Source: Pseudomonas maioricensis
GTDB lineage: Bacteria; Pseudomonadota; Gammaproteobacteria; Pseudomonadales; Pseudomonadaceae
Direction of reading: 5' to 3'
Assembly (NCBI RefSeq): GCF_022790535.1
Contig: NZ_LOHG01000001.1
Span: 1-64,000 of the forward strand
Length of the DNA stretch: 64,000 nucleotides
Shown piece after piece: positions 17,529 to 28,376 of this stretch. Under the pieces are notes generated by a model, which ran no database searches, had not been told where the DNA came from, and saw only the letters and a list, made by a program, of their open reading frames with translations. The number at the start of each line of letters is the position of its first letter. Position 1 is the first letter of the stretch. Made by a program: the position numbers and the translations under genes.

Positions 17529-18191
17529 CTATTCCTCGTGAGTCAACTCCAGCACCCGGTCCACTAGTTTGTTGATCCCGGCGGCCGCCTCGCCGATGGT
17601 TTTGGCAACCATATAAGCCGGAGTACTGACCAGTTTGCGGGCTTTATCTTCGACGATATCGGTCACTTCGCATTCCTGATGCTCACCCTTCATGCGGGTG
17701 ATGGCGTCTGCGGTTTCGGCATCGTTGCCGATGGTGCAGGTCACGCCGGGGCCGTAGATTTTTGCGGCCAGCGCAGGGCTTATGCAGATAAGCCCGACTG
17801 GCTTGCCCGCTTCAGCGAATGCTTCGGCTAATGCCAGGACTTCAGCCTGTACCTTGCAGTCCGCGCCTGCGGTGGCGAAGTCAGACAGATTTTTGGCTGC
17901 GCCGAAACCACCAGGAATAATCAGTGCATCAAACTGGGTGACATCGGCCTCACGTATATCTTCGATGGCACCGCGAGCGATGCGTGCCGACTCCACCAGC
18001 ACGTTGCGGGTCTCCGGCATCTCTTCGCCCGTCAGGTGATTGACCACATGATGCTGCGTGATATTGGGCGCGAAGCATTGCACCGCTGCGCCACGCTGAT
18101 CAAGGCGCAGCAGCGTGAGCACGCTTTCATGAATTTCTGCGCCGTCATAGACGCCACAGCCGGACAAAATCACGGCGACTTTCTTTTGCAT
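17529..18191 (-). CDS. elbB: ElbB-type DJ-1/PfpI family glyoxalase
   Basis: A 220-residue protein of the DJ-1/PfpI superfamily, starting at ATG 18191 (MQKKVAVILSGCGVYDGAEI). The conserved nucleophile-elbow Cys region is GLICISPALAAK. The family member ElbB (isoprenoid biosynthesis protein with amidotransferase-like domain) is about this length, and recombinant ElbB has weak glyoxalase activity. The cellular role is still uncertain. It is monocistronic here. Confidence 0.9.
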   Translation of the reverse strand: MQKKVAVILSGCGVYDGAEIHESVLTLLRLDQRGAAVQCFAPNITQHHVVNHLTGEEMPETRNVLVESARIARGAIEDIREADVTQFDALIIPGGFGAAKNLSDFATAGADCKVQAEVLALAEAFAEAGKPVGLICISPALAAKIYGPGVTCTIGNDAETADAITRMKGEHQECEVTDIVEDKARKLVSTPAYMVAKTIGEAAAGINKLVDRVLELTHEE

Positions 18192-18330
18192 GATCATTCT
18201 CCCTATCGAAAGCAGCGGTCTGCCCAACGACTTTTAACCTGGTATTGGGACAAGCGTCTGGGGCGGGGATTCAATCGGATAGTCTATGCGTACGTCTTGG
18301 CACCGCGCTGTCGCGCAGCAAACATTGGAC

Positions 18331-18437
18331 CTGTAGAAGTGACCGGGGTGGCGTTCCACATTGCTCGCGATTCGGTTTGTCAGTCTATAAATATAGAGCC
18401 TGTGCTGACGCTATCGCGAGCAAGCTCACTCCTACAG
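18331..18437. repeat. Degenerate REP inverted-repeat pair with a disrupted left arm
   Basis: The right arm ATCGCGAGCAAGCTCACTCC is intact, but the left arm reads CTGTAGAAGTGA then 17-18 extra bases before TTGCTCGCGATTCGG. It appears to be an old element with a small insertion. It lies in the 329-base gap between elbB and the DedA gene, where no gene is seen. Confidence 0.65.
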
Positions 18438-18484
18438 GCAAGTAGGTAGCTGTATTCTTTTGATAGAAGGAGGGGCGTTACAGG

Positions 18485-18512
18485 CGAGCGCAATACCGCA
18501 GTATTGCGCTCG
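18485..18512 (-). terminator. Strong hairpin after the DedA gene
   Basis: CGAGCGCAATAC (18485-18496) and GTATTGCGCTCG (18501-18512) form a perfect 12-bp stem with a CGCA loop, directly past the DedA stop on the minus strand. No U-tract follows, so it may be a 3'-end stabiliser rather than a classical terminator. Confidence 0.55.
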
Positions 18513-18520
18513 TGGTGGAC

Positions 18521-19201
18521 CTAGCGGTCGCCGTGTTTCTTGCTGTCAGCAGGCACTTCAACGGTGACTTCAGCCGGAACCGGGTTAGCGACACCCGCTT
18601 CAGCATCGGCTGCCGCTGCCATGGACGCTGCGGCAGCTTCTTCTCTGGCAATGCGCGCGTTCTTGAAACGACGACGCAACCAAAGGGCGAACCCAAGTAC
18701 CAGCAGTGCGCCGAGTACCCACAATTCGTACTTCTTGATGTTACCCAGCATGCCTTCGAGCACTGCGCCAAAGTGATAGGCCGCATAACCCAGCGCCGCG
18801 GCCCAGACAGCTGCGCCAATGCCGTTGAGGATCAAGTAGCGCAGCGGCGGATAGCCCGAGAGGCCGATGGCCACAGGCATGACCGTACGCAGCCCGTAGA
18901 CGAAGCGAAAGCTCAGGACCCAGAGATCCGGGTGCTTGCGTACGTGCGCGAGCGCTTTGTCGCCCATGAGTTGCCAGCGCGGTTTGCGCGCCAGGATTTT
19001 TCGACCGTGCTTGCGCCCCATGTAATACCAGAGCTGGTCCCCGGCGTAGCTTCCGAAGAAGGCCACGACCACGACCAGTTTGATGTCCATGTACTCACGG
19101 AACGCCAGAAATCCAGCGAGGACCAATATGGTCTCGCCTTCAAAGAAGGTGCCGATGAAGAGGGCAAAGTAGCCAAATTCGTGCAAGAAATTCTGGAGCA
19201 T
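18521..19201 (-). CDS. DedA-family membrane protein
   Basis: A 226-residue inner-membrane protein. It carries the DedA signatures FFEGETILVLAGFLA (acidic residue in a re-entrant loop) and GSYAGDQLWYYMGRKHG, and FRFVYGLRTVMPVAIGLSG with the conserved arginines. DedA proteins are linked to recycling of undecaprenyl phosphate or other lipids and to the proton motive force. The C-terminus has an Ala-rich basic tail (RRRFKNARIAREEAAAAS) beyond the usual domain. It is divergent from hemB, and the shared spacer carries a PhoB-type promoter facing hemB. Confidence 0.92.
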   Translation of the reverse strand: MLQNFLHEFGYFALFIGTFFEGETILVLAGFLAFREYMDIKLVVVVAFFGSYAGDQLWYYMGRKHGRKILARKPRWQLMGDKALAHVRKHPDLWVLSFRFVYGLRTVMPVAIGLSGYPPLRYLILNGIGAAVWAAALGYAAYHFGAVLEGMLGNIKKYELWVLGALLVLGFALWLRRRFKNARIAREEAAAASMAAAADAEAGVANPVPAEVTVEVPADSKKHGDR

Positions 19202-19346
19202 TGTCTGGATGCTGGCGAAATGAACGCGCAGCCTAACTCGGCCAAGGCATTCAGGAAAGTGTGGAAATGTGTCTCGACGTTAATCTTTCCTACAAGGACA
19301 ATGGCAAAAGCCTCAACTGCGGCCCCGAGTCGCACGTGGCCCATGA

Positions 19347-20431
<1,085 letters not shown>

Positions 20432-20447
20432 CCGTACAGGAACATTC

Positions 20448-22655
20448 ATGAATACCGAAGGACTCACCGAAGCTGCTGTTGAAGTCAACGATCAGGAAGT
20501 TCTTACTGTGGTCGAGCCAAGCGTCGAGGTCATACCCGCTATCGTCGAGACGCCGCCGGTTCCGGCTATTGTCGTGCCAAATCTGGACGACAGCAGTCTG
20601 TACATTCACCGAGAGCTGTCGCAGCTCAAGTTCAACATTCGCGTGTTGGAACAGGCACTGGATGAGTCCTATCCATTGCTGGAGCGGCTCAAGTTCCTGC
20701 TGATCTTTTCCAGCAACCTCGATGAGTTCTTCGAAATTCGTGTCGCCGGTCTGAAAAAGCAGATCACCTTCGCCCGTGAACAAGCCGGCGCCGATGGTCT
20801 GCAACCGCATCAGGCCCTGGCCCGCATCAGTGAACTGGTGCACGGCCACGTTGATCGTCAATACGCGATCCTCAATGACATTCTGCTGCCTGAGCTTGAA
20901 AAGCATCAGGTGCGCTTCATTCGTCGTCGTCACTGGACAGCCAAGCTCAAAGCCTGGGTACGTCGTTATTTCCGTGACGAAATTGCGCCGATCATTACAC
21001 CGATCGGCCTCGACCCGACTCACCCGTTCCCGCTGCTGGTGAACAAGAGCCTGAACTTCATCGTTGAGCTGGAAGGTATCGACGCCTTTGGTCGTGACTC
21101 GGGTCTGGCGATCATTCCGGCTCCGCGCTTGCTGCCTCGTGTGATCAAAGTGCCGGAAGAGATCAGTGGTCCTGGCGACAACTTTGTCTTCCTCTCGTCA
21201 ATGATCCACGCCCACGCTGACGACTTGTTCCAAGGCATGAAGGTCAAGGGTTGCTATCAGTTCCGCCTGACTCGCAACGCCGACCTGGCGCTGGATTCCG
21301 AAGACGTGGAAGACCTGGCCCGCGCACTGCGTGGCGAGTTGTTCTCCCGTCGTTATGGCGATGCGGTACGTCTGGAAGTGGCCGATACCTGCCCTAAACA
21401 CCTGTCGGATTACCTGCTCAAGCAGTTCAACCTGGCAGAGTCCGAGCTGTATCAGGTCAACGGCCCGGTCAACCTGACGCGACTGTTCAGCATTACCGGG
21501 CTGGACAGCCATCCGGAGCTGCAATACCAGCCGTTCACTCCGGCCATTCCGAAGCTGCTGCAAAACAGCGAGAACATTTTCAACGTGATCGGCAAGCAGG
21601 ACATTCTGCTGCTGCATCCCTACGAATCCTTCACGCCAGTGGTTGATCTGCTGCGTCAGGCTGCTAAAGACCCGCACGTTCTGGCGGTTCGCCAGACGCT
21701 GTATCGCAGCGGCGCGAACTCGGAAATCGTTGATGCACTGGTCGATGCCGCCCGCAACGGCAAAGAGGTCACTGCGGTGATCGAGTTGCGTGCGCGTTTT
21801 GACGAAGAGTCCAACCTGCAACTGGCCAGCCGTCTACAGGCCGCGGGCGCAGTCGTGATCTACGGTGTGGTGGGCTTCAAGACTCACGCCAAGATGATGC
21901 TGATATTGCGTCGCGAAGCAGGCGAAATCGTCCGTTACGCGCACCTTGGAACCGGTAACTACCACGCAGGTAACGCCCGTCTGTACACCGACTACAGTTT
22001 GCTAACTTCCGATGATGCCTTGTGCGAAGACGTCGGCAAGCTGTTCAGTCAGTTGATCGGCATGGGTAAAACCCTGCGCATGAAGAAGCTGCTGCATGCA
22101 CCGTTCACTCTGAAGAAGGGCATGCTGGACATGATTGCCCGGGAAACACAGTTCGCTGTGGACGGTAAGCCGGCGCATATCATCGCCAAATTCAACTCGC
22201 TGACCGATCCGAAAATCATCAGGGCGCTGTACAAGGCCAGTCAGTCAGGTGTGCGCATTGATCTGGTCGTACGCGGTATGTGCTGCCTGCGTCCGGGTAT
22301 CCCGGGGGTATCGCACAATATTCACGTGCGCTCGATCATCGGTCGCTTCCTGGAGCATACGCGGGTCTTCTACTTCCTCAACGGCGGTGACGAGCAGATG
22401 TTCCTGTCCAGCGCCGACTGGATGGAGCGCAACCTCGACAAGCGCGTCGAGACTTGCTTCCCGGTAGAGGGTAAAAAGCTGATCCTGCGGGTGAAGAAAG
22501 AACTAGAGCTTTATCTGACCGACAACACCCACAGCTGGCTCTTGCAGCCAGATGGCACTTACGTGCGCAGCACGCCGACCGGCAATCAGAATGCGCGCAA
22601 CGTTCAGGCGACCCTGCTGGAGCGCCTGAGCAACCCGGTCCTCAGCGTACGCTGA
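20448..22655 (+). CDS. ppk: Polyphosphate kinase 1
   Basis: Makes polyphosphate reversibly from ATP. It has 735 residues with the four PPK1 domains: N-terminal helical domain ([21 protein letters not shown]), head domain, and two C-terminal phospholipase-D-like domains. The autophosphorylated His lies in [19 protein letters not shown], and the second catalytic His in [19 protein letters not shown]. An N-terminal extension of about 45 residues precedes the conserved part. It is likely cotranscribed with hemB from the PhoB-type promoter. Its 3' end overlaps convergent ppx by 14 bases within a perfect palindrome. Confidence 0.97.
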   Translation: MNTEGLTEAAVEVNDQEVLTVVEPSVEVIPAIVETPPVPAIVVPNLDDSSLYIHRELSQLKFNIRVLEQALDESYPLLERLKFLLIFSSNLDEFFEIRVAGLKKQITFAREQAGADGLQPHQALARISELVHGHVDRQYAILNDILLPELEKHQVRFIRRRHWTAKLKAWVRRYFRDEIAPIITPIGLDPTHPFPLLVNKSLNFIVELEGIDAFGRDSGLAIIPAPRLLPRVIKVPEEISGPGDNFVFLSSMIHAHADDLFQGMKVKGCYQFRLTRNADLALDSEDVEDLARALRGELFSRRYGDAVRLEVADTCPKHLSDYLLKQFNLAESELYQVNGPVNLTRLFSITGLDSHPELQYQPFTPAIPKLLQNSENIFNVIGKQDILLLHPYESFTPVVDLLRQAAKDPHVLAVRQTLYRSGANSEIVDALVDAARNGKEVTAVIELRARFDEESNLQLASRLQAAGAVVIYGVVGFKTHAKMMLILRREAGEIVRYAHLGTGNYHAGNARLYTDYSLLTSDDALCEDVGKLFSQLIGMGKTLRMKKLLHAPFTLKKGMLDMIARETQFAVDGKPAHIIAKFNSLTDPKIIRALYKASQSGVRIDLVVRGMCCLRPGIPGVSHNIHVRSIIGRFLEHTRVFYFLNGGDEQMFLSSADWMERNLDKRVETCFPVEGKKLILRVKKELELYLTDNTHSWLLQPDGTYVRSTPTGNQNARNVQATLLERLSNPVLSVR

Positions 22656-22659
22656 GGAC
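22638..22659. other. 22-bp perfect palindrome containing the stops of ppk and ppx
   Basis: Bases 22638-22659 (left half GTCCTCAGCGT) are an exact palindrome. Each strand therefore reads V-L-S-V-R-stop, so PPK and PPX end in the same five residues. It may also fold as a hairpin on both transcripts. Confidence 0.9.
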
Positions 22660-24144
22660 GATACCGACCCGGGTCAGCCACTCCGCTTCCAGCGCGAAGT
22701 CGGCCTGGGTCAGTTGGTTGTTTTCCAGCCAACCTTTGGGGAATACCACATCAAGATTGTTGCCGTTGGCGGTGAGAACCGGCTGCGGCATTTCTTGCGT
22801 GCCGCGAATGTGATGAAACAGGATCGCAAAGCGCAGCAGCACGCACAGACGAATCAGTTTCTCGCCTTCCGCGCCGAAGTCGGCGAACTTGTCCTTGGGG
22901 ATATTGCGACGGTGGCCGCGTACCAGCAGCGCAAGCATTTGCTGATCTTCCCGTGAGAAACCGGAGAGGTCGGAGTGCTCGATCAGGTAAGCGCCATGCT
23001 TGTGGTAGTGATAGTGAGCGATGTCCAGACCCACCTCATGAACCTTGGCTGCCCAACTCAGCAGTTCCCGATAGCTGTCGTCTTCCAGGTCCCACGCGTG
23101 AGCGACCTGCTCAAGCGCGTGTAGCGCTTTGCGTTCCACACGTGCGGCTTGTTCAAGGTCTACGTGATAACGCTCCATCAGCGAGCTCAGAGTGCGCTCA
23201 CGGACGTCTTCATGATGATGGCGACCCATCAGGTCGTATAGCACACCCTCGCGCAGCGCACCTTCACAGTGATCCATACGCTGCAGCTCCAGCGCGTCGA
23301 AGATCGCTTCAAGAATGGCCAGGCCTGCCGGGAAGATCGAGCGGCGATCCGGCTTGATGCCGTCGAAGTCGATCTTGTCGACATCCCCCAGTTTGAACAG
23401 CTTGCGCTTGAGCCAGGCCAGGCCATCGGCGTTCACTTCACCTGAACCGTGGCCGTTGGCCTTGAGCGCCAGACCGATCGCACGAATAGTGCCCGACGAG
23501 CCGATGGCTTCATCCCACTTCAGGCGATGCAGAGCGTGTTCGATACTCATGATCTCCAGGCGCGCGGCAGTGTAAGCCTGTGCATAGCGCGCCGGGGTGA
23601 TCTTGCCATCCTTGAAATAGCGCTGAGTAAAGCTGACGCAGCCCATCTGCAGGCTTTCGCGCAGCAGCGGTTCAAAACGCTGGCCAATAATGAATTCAGT
23701 ACTGCCACCGCCGATATCCGCTACCAGTCGTTTGCCGGGAGTATCAGCCAGTGTGTGCGACACACCTAGGTAAATCAGGCGGGCTTCTTCACGACCTGAA
23801 ATCACTTCCACCGGGTGGCCCAGAATTTCCTCGGCGCGAACGATGAATTCATTACGGTTGCGTGCTTCACGCAGGGCATTGGTACCCACGATGCGCACCG
23901 CACCAAGCGGCAGGCCGTTGATCAACTGTGCGAAGCGCTTCAGGCAATCGAGGCCGCGCTGCATGGATTCTTCGTTGAGTTGCCGCTCTTCGTTAATGCC
24001 GGCTGCCAGCTGAACCTTCTCTCCCAGGCGCTCCAGGATGCGGATATCACCTGAGTTGGCTTGGGCCACCACCATGTGGAAGCTGTTCGAGCCAAGGTCA
24101 ATGGCGGCGATCAGGGAAAGATTCTTGGCTTTGGATTGCGGCAT
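22642..24144 (-). CDS. ppx: Exopolyphosphatase
   Basis: Releases phosphate from the ends of polyphosphate, and in the GppA/PPX family may also act on pppGpp. About 500 residues from ATG 24144 ([20 protein letters not shown]); an upstream in-frame extension to 24255 is not needed. Actin-like ASKHA phosphate-binding motifs are [12 protein letters not shown] near the start and [13 protein letters not shown] further on. The C-terminal helical HD-like half contains [17 protein letters not shown]. It is convergent with ppk, the synthetic enzyme, the usual arrangement in Pseudomonas. Confidence 0.96.
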   Translation of the reverse strand: MPQSKAKNLSLIAAIDLGSNSFHMVVAQANSGDIRILERLGEKVQLAAGINEERQLNEESMQRGLDCLKRFAQLINGLPLGAVRIVGTNALREARNRNEFIVRAEEILGHPVEVISGREEARLIYLGVSHTLADTPGKRLVADIGGGSTEFIIGQRFEPLLRESLQMGCVSFTQRYFKDGKITPARYAQAYTAARLEIMSIEHALHRLKWDEAIGSSGTIRAIGLALKANGHGSGEVNADGLAWLKRKLFKLGDVDKIDFDGIKPDRRSIFPAGLAILEAIFDALELQRMDHCEGALREGVLYDLMGRHHHEDVRERTLSSLMERYHVDLEQAARVERKALHALEQVAHAWDLEDDSYRELLSWAAKVHEVGLDIAHYHYHKHGAYLIEHSDLSGFSREDQQMLALLVRGHRRNIPKDKFADFGAEGEKLIRLCVLLRFAILFHHIRGTQEMPQPVLTANGNNLDVVFPKGWLENNQLTQADFALEAEWLTRVGIVLSVR

Positions 24145-24279
24145 GATCAGAAAATCTCGGTCGATAACCGCGCCATCGTGCCACGATCCATGGCTAACGC
24201 CAACGCGAAGCTTTGAAGCTGGCGCTTGGCCTGCTATATCCATGGTCTGGATCAATTAATTGGCAGGCCTGACGCATAC

Positions 24280-24366
24280 CTGTGGGAGCCGGGCTTGCCC
24301 GCGATAAGAGCACCATCATATTCGGATATGTGGTGTTCTTATCGCGGGCAAGCTCGGCTCCTACAG
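24280..24366. repeat. REP inverted-repeat pair, 'gtgggagccgggcttgcccgcgat' family
   Basis: Left arm TGTGGGAGCCGGGCTTGCCC, right arm GGGCAAGCTCGGCTCCTACA, with one or two mismatches and a central AT-rich part. It lies between ppx and the Lrp-type gene. Confidence 0.85.
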
Positions 24367-24374
24367 GCGGAGCA

Positions 24375-24839
24375 TTAGACCGGCAAACTGGTGGTGGACT
24401 TGATCTCCGACAGCGCCACGGTTGAGTTCACCTCCTGTATGCCCGGCACCAGCGACAGCTTTTCAAAAAAGAATCGCTCATAAGCCTCGATATCCGGCGT
24501 CACGATGCGCAGCAGAAAGTCGACTGAGCCCATCAGCACGTAACATTCCAGTACTTCGGGAAAGCCGCGAATCGCCTCGGTGAATTCCGTGAAGTTCGAG
24601 CGCCCGTGAGCATTGAGCTTCACCTCGGCAAAGATCTGCGTGTTCAGGCCAATTTTCTTTCGGTCCAGCAGGGAAACCTGGCGGCGAATAACCCCTTCAT
24701 CTTTAAGCCGCTGAATCCTGCGCCAGCAGGGCGATTGGGACAAACCTACCTGCTCGGCAATTTGCGCGCTGGACAGCGAAGCGTCCTCCTGCAGCAGCGC
24801 GAGGATCTTGCGATCGTACGCATCCAGCTCGATTTGCAT
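24375..24839 (-). CDS. Lrp/AsnC-family transcriptional regulator
   Basis: A 154-residue DNA-binding protein: helix-turn-helix at about residues 20-45 (SSAQIAEQVGLSQSPCWRRI) and a C-terminal ligand-binding RAM/ACT-like domain. These proteins form octamers and usually sense amino acids, controlling a neighbouring gene. The divergent neighbour is a small ACT-like protein. Two AT-rich palindromes about two helical turns apart lie between them. The amino acid is unknown. Confidence 0.9.
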   Translation of the reverse strand: MQIELDAYDRKILALLQEDASLSSAQIAEQVGLSQSPCWRRIQRLKDEGVIRRQVSLLDRKKIGLNTQIFAEVKLNAHGRSNFTEFTEAIRGFPEVLECYVLMGSVDFLLRIVTPDIEAYERFFFEKLSLVPGIQEVNSTVALSEIKSTTSLPV

Positions 24840-24910
24840 AATTATTTCCTGATTAATCCATAGCGAGCATTAACAAGTCTTATTGAGACTAAATCAATCA
24901 ATCATGGACC

Positions 24911-24943
24911 AGAAATTTCTTTTTCTGCATGTAAGAATTTCTT
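24911..24943. promoter_or_regulatory. Candidate Lrp-type operator pair
   Basis: AGAAATTTCT (24911-24920) and AAGAATTTCTT (24933-24943) are AT-rich palindromes spaced about 22 bases centre to centre, between the divergent Lrp-type gene and the small ACT-like gene. Lrp/AsnC proteins typically wrap several such sites. Confidence 0.4.
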
Positions 24944-24977
24944 CAATCGTTCAAACCTCGACATCGCAGAGGCCAAC

Positions 24978-25325
24978 ATGCCCAATCTCGAAGCCGTCAC
25001 CTCTCTGCCACACCGTCCAGACAGCTGGTCGGCCGACAATGCCCATTGCTATGCGCGCTTTGAAATTATTATCGAAGCTGAGGCCGATTCGCTGTGTCGA
25101 GTGTTGAATCTGTTTGCGATGCAGTACCTGATACCTCGTCAGGTCAACGTTTTACAGCAGGACGACGCGCTGGCCATCGATGTCGAAGTCACCCACCTGA
25201 CCTGGCACCGGGCGCAGGTCATTGCGGAAAAAATGCGCAGCCTGATCAATGTCTGTTCAGTTGAGCTGGAACAAGTTGCTCAGCCACACGTCTCAACCTC
25301 AACGGTTTCCCTAGCCGTCGGTTGA
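24978..25325 (+). CDS. Small ACT-like protein of unknown function
   Basis: A 115-residue cytoplasmic protein starting at ATG 24978 behind GAGG. The central part (ARFEIIIEAEADSLCRVLNLFAMQYLIPRQVNVLQQDD) has the beta-alpha-beta pattern of an ACT fold, as in acetohydroxyacid synthase small subunits, but I do not recognise a named family with certainty. It is divergent from the Lrp-type regulator and likely controlled by it. A role in amino-acid sensing is inference from fold and neighbour only. Confidence 0.6.
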   Translation: MPNLEAVTSLPHRPDSWSADNAHCYARFEIIIEAEADSLCRVLNLFAMQYLIPRQVNVLQQDDALAIDVEVTHLTWHRAQVIAEKMRSLINVCSVELEQVAQPHVSTSTVSLAVG

Positions 25326-25432
25326 GCCAGGCTGAAAGAAAACGTCACTCATGTGTACGCATATGCCGAAATAACTGACACGCTGGGGGCTACTCTTGGT
25401 TCGTTTGAACCGAATTGTCCAAAGGAATCCGC

Positions 25433-27217
25433 ATGTCAGCTCACGCCTCATCATCACAGGACCGTTGGCTGGATCTGAATGATCTGCTGCGCGATCTGGT
25501 CGCCCAAGAGTTCATTGATCAGAACAGCGCCGAGCAAGCGTTGACGCAGCGCCGCAGCGCCGCGAACCTGCAACTGCACCCTCTGGAATTTATCGCCGCG
25601 CAACAGCTCGACGACCTCAAGCGCCCGGGGCGCAAGCTGGATCTGGAAACACTGACTGCCTGGCTTGCCGCGCAAAGCGGGCAGCCTTACCTGCGCATTG
25701 ACCCGTTGAAGATCCAGGTGGCGTCGGTTACCCCGCTGATGTCTTACGCGTTTGCCCAGCGCCACAAAATTCTGGCAGTGGCGGTGGATCGTGATTCTGT
25801 AACCATCGCCAGTGCACAGCCGTATGTGCGTGCCTGGGAAGCCGACCTGACTCATGTACTGAAGCTGCCAATCAGACGTGTGGTGGCCAACCCGACTGAT
25901 ATTCAGCGGCTTGCAGTGGAGTTTTATCGACTGGCCAAATCCGTCAGTGGCGCTGCCGCGACGGATCAGAAAATCAGCGGCATGGGCAACTTTGAACAGC
26001 TGCTCAAACTGGGAGCCAGCGATCAGGAACCTGACGCGAACGACGCGCATATCGTCAACATCGTCGACTGGCTGTTCCAGTACGCGTTTCAGCAACGAGC
26101 CAGCGACATACATATCGAACCCCGTCGTGAGCAAGGCACGGTACGCTTCCGGATTGACGGTGTGCTGCACAATGTCTATCAGTTCCCCGCACAGGTGACG
26201 ATGGCGATTGTCAGCCGTTTGAAAAGCCTGGGGCGTATGAACGTTGCCGAGAAGCGCAAGCCTCAGGACGGGCGCGTCAAAACCACCACGCCCGATGGCG
26301 GTGAGGTCGAGCTACGTTTGTCGACGCTGCCTACCGCGTTTGGGGAAAAGATGGTCATGCGGATCTTCGATCCGGAAGTGCTGCTGAAAAACTTTGATCA
26401 ATTGGGTTTTTCCAACGATGACTTGCGACGTTGGGAAGGGATGACCCGCCAACCCAACGGCATCATTCTGGTTACCGGGCCCACTGGATCGGGCAAGACC
26501 ACCACGCTCTACACCACGCTCAAGATGCTCGCGACCTCTGAAGTCAATTTGTGCACGATCGAAGACCCTATCGAGATGGTCGAGCCCGCTTTTAACCAGA
26601 TGCAGGTTCAGCACAACATCGACCTGACTTTCGCCAGCGGTATACGCGCGTTGATGCGGCAAGACCCGGACATCATCATGATCGGCGAGATACGTGATCT
26701 GGAAACCGCCGAAATGGCTATTCAGGCGGCGCTCACCGGTCACTTGGTGCTTTCGACACTGCATACCAATGACGCGCCGAGTGCGATCAGCCGGATGCTG
26801 GAGCTTGGGGTGCCGCATTATTTGCTCAAAGCCACCATCCTCGGCGTCATGGCGCAGCGGCTGGTGCGAACCTTGTGTCCGCACTGCAAGGCTCCCGTGC
26901 AGCTCGACGAAGGCGACTGGCAGAGTTTGACCCGTCCCTGGCAAGCGCCAGTCCCTGCGGGAGCGCACCGGGCAGTAGGTTGCGTGGAGTGCCGTGATAC
27001 CGGTTACCGTGGCCGTGCCGGGGTGTATGAAATCATGTTGATGTCCGATGGCGTTCAAGGCTTGATCAGCGCTGATCTTGACCTCACGGCGATGCGCCGC
27101 CAGGCGTTCAAGGAGGGCATGCGCAGCTTGCGTCTGTCCGGCGCCCAGAAAGTCTCCGCAGGGCTGACTACGCTTGAAGAAGTACTGCGCGTGACGCCGC
27201 AGAGCGAGCAGCGCTGA
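25433..27217 (+). CDS. GspE/PilB-family secretion ATPase (orphan)
   Basis: A 594-residue AAA-type ATPase of type II secretion/type IV pilus systems, starting at ATG 25433 with AAAGGAA upstream. It has a MshEN-like N-terminal domain (about 10-170), the ASDIHIEP box, Walker A GPTGSGKTTT, Walker B/Asp box RQDPDIIMIGEIRD, His box LVLSTLHTNDA, and a zinc-binding CxxC pair (CPHCKAP... CVECRDTGYRGRAG). All catalytic motifs are intact. No inner-membrane platform, secretin or pilin gene is nearby, so its partner system must lie elsewhere. A similar lone ATPase gene is known in P. aeruginosa. Confidence 0.9.
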   Translation: MSAHASSSQDRWLDLNDLLRDLVAQEFIDQNSAEQALTQRRSAANLQLHPLEFIAAQQLDDLKRPGRKLDLETLTAWLAAQSGQPYLRIDPLKIQVASVTPLMSYAFAQRHKILAVAVDRDSVTIASAQPYVRAWEADLTHVLKLPIRRVVANPTDIQRLAVEFYRLAKSVSGAAATDQKISGMGNFEQLLKLGASDQEPDANDAHIVNIVDWLFQYAFQQRASDIHIEPRREQGTVRFRIDGVLHNVYQFPAQVTMAIVSRLKSLGRMNVAEKRKPQDGRVKTTTPDGGEVELRLSTLPTAFGEKMVMRIFDPEVLLKNFDQLGFSNDDLRRWEGMTRQPNGIILVTGPTGSGKTTTLYTTLKMLATSEVNLCTIEDPIEMVEPAFNQMQVQHNIDLTFASGIRALMRQDPDIIMIGEIRDLETAEMAIQAALTGHLVLSTLHTNDAPSAISRMLELGVPHYLLKATILGVMAQRLVRTLCPHCKAPVQLDEGDWQSLTRPWQAPVPAGAHRAVGCVECRDTGYRGRAGVYEIMLMSDGVQGLISADLDLTAMRRQAFKEGMRSLRLSGAQKVSAGLTTLEEVLRVTPQSEQR

Positions 27218-27230
27218 GGTCAACGCAGCC

Positions 27231-27321
27231 CCGTAGGACAGGCTTTAGCCGGAAGGACTTGGTTGCTGACGATGCAGTCTCTTCCATGTGTGAAGCCCTC
27301 GCGGCTGAAGCCGCTCCTACG
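27231..27321. repeat. REP-like inverted repeat, 'gtaggagcggcttcagccgcga' family
   Basis: Left CGTAGGAcaGGCTTtAGCC and right GCGGCTgAAGCCgCTCCTACG are imperfect complements. The arms differ from the main family of this window. The element lies after the orphan ATPase gene. Confidence 0.65.
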
Positions 27322-27445
27322 AAGAGCCCGCGCTGCTCTAAAGTTCACATCCAGAACCAATATTCCATCGAATCATTGGCTTTCTGTGGCCGAAGTCTGA
27401 CTAAATAGCTCCCTGATAACCGTTCGTAACCAACAGGGAAATGTT

Positions 27446-28366
27446 ATGCAACTGGGCAGTGTGGTTTTACTTTTCGTTGCGCTGGCAATCGCCATCGTCT
27501 TCATGGGCTTCAAGGTTGTGCCGCAGGGCTACCAATGGACGGTCGAGCGCTTTGGCCGCTACACGACAACCCTCAAGCCAGGCCTGAACATCATCGTGCC
27601 GGTGATGGACCGTATCGGGCGCAAAATCAATGTCATGGAAAGCGTGCTCGACATTCCTCCGCAGGAGGTGATCACAGCTGACAACGCAACGGTGCAAATC
27701 GATGCGGTGTGCTTCTTTCAGGTGGTGAATACCGCGCAGGCGGCCTACGAGGTGAACAACCTCGAGCATGCCATTCGCAACTTGCTGCAAACCAACATCC
27801 GCACCGTACTGGGCTCCATGGAGCTGGATGCGATGCTCAGCCAGCGTGACAACATCAACGAGCGGCTGCTGCGCACGGTGGATGAAGCCACGGCGCCGTG
27901 GGGCATCAAGATCACCCGGATTGAAATCAAGGACATCAGCCCGCCAGCCGATCTGATGGCCGCCATGTCCGGTCAGATGAAAGCCGAGCGGATCAAGCGG
28001 GCGCAAATTCTCGAAGCCGAGGGCCTGAGGGCGTCGGCGATTCTGACGGCTGAAGGCAAGAAGCAGGCGCAGATTCTTGAGGCTGAAGGCGGCCGGCAGG
28101 CGGCGTTTCTGGAGTCTGAAGCGCGTGAGCGTCAAGCCGAGGCCGAAGCGCGAGCCACTCAGGTGGTGTCCGAAGCGATCGCCAGCGGCAATGTTCAAGC
28201 GGTCAATTATTTCGTCGCGCAGAAGTACATTGATGCGCTGGGCAAACTGGCTTCAGCCAATAACAGTAAAGTCATCCTGATGCCTCTGGAGGCCAGTCAG
28301 GTCATTGGCGCCGTCGGTGGCATCGGCGAAATCGTCAAGGCCACTTTTGACAGCAAGAAGGTCTGA
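27446..28366 (+). CDS. qmcA: Stomatin/prohibitin-like SPFH protein (QmcA type)
   Basis: A 306-residue inner-membrane scaffold protein. One N-terminal membrane segment ([17 protein letters not shown]) is followed by the SPFH/band 7 domain ([15 protein letters not shown]... [19 protein letters not shown]). A coiled-coil stretch rich in Ala/Glu (about 180-240, with repeats AQILEAEG) comes next. It is followed 10 bases later by an NfeD-like gene, the usual two-gene operon. The pair is thought to organise membrane microdomains or quality control; the exact role is unknown. Confidence 0.92.
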   Translation: MQLGSVVLLFVALAIAIVFMGFKVVPQGYQWTVERFGRYTTTLKPGLNIIVPVMDRIGRKINVMESVLDIPPQEVITADNATVQIDAVCFFQVVNTAQAAYEVNNLEHAIRNLLQTNIRTVLGSMELDAMLSQRDNINERLLRTVDEATAPWGIKITRIEIKDISPPADLMAAMSGQMKAERIKRAQILEAEGLRASAILTAEGKKQAQILEAEGGRQAAFLESEARERQAEAEARATQVVSEAIASGNVQAVNYFVAQKYIDALGKLASANNSKVILMPLEASQVIGAVGGIGEIVKATFDSKKV

Positions 28367-28376
28367 GGCGGGCGCT

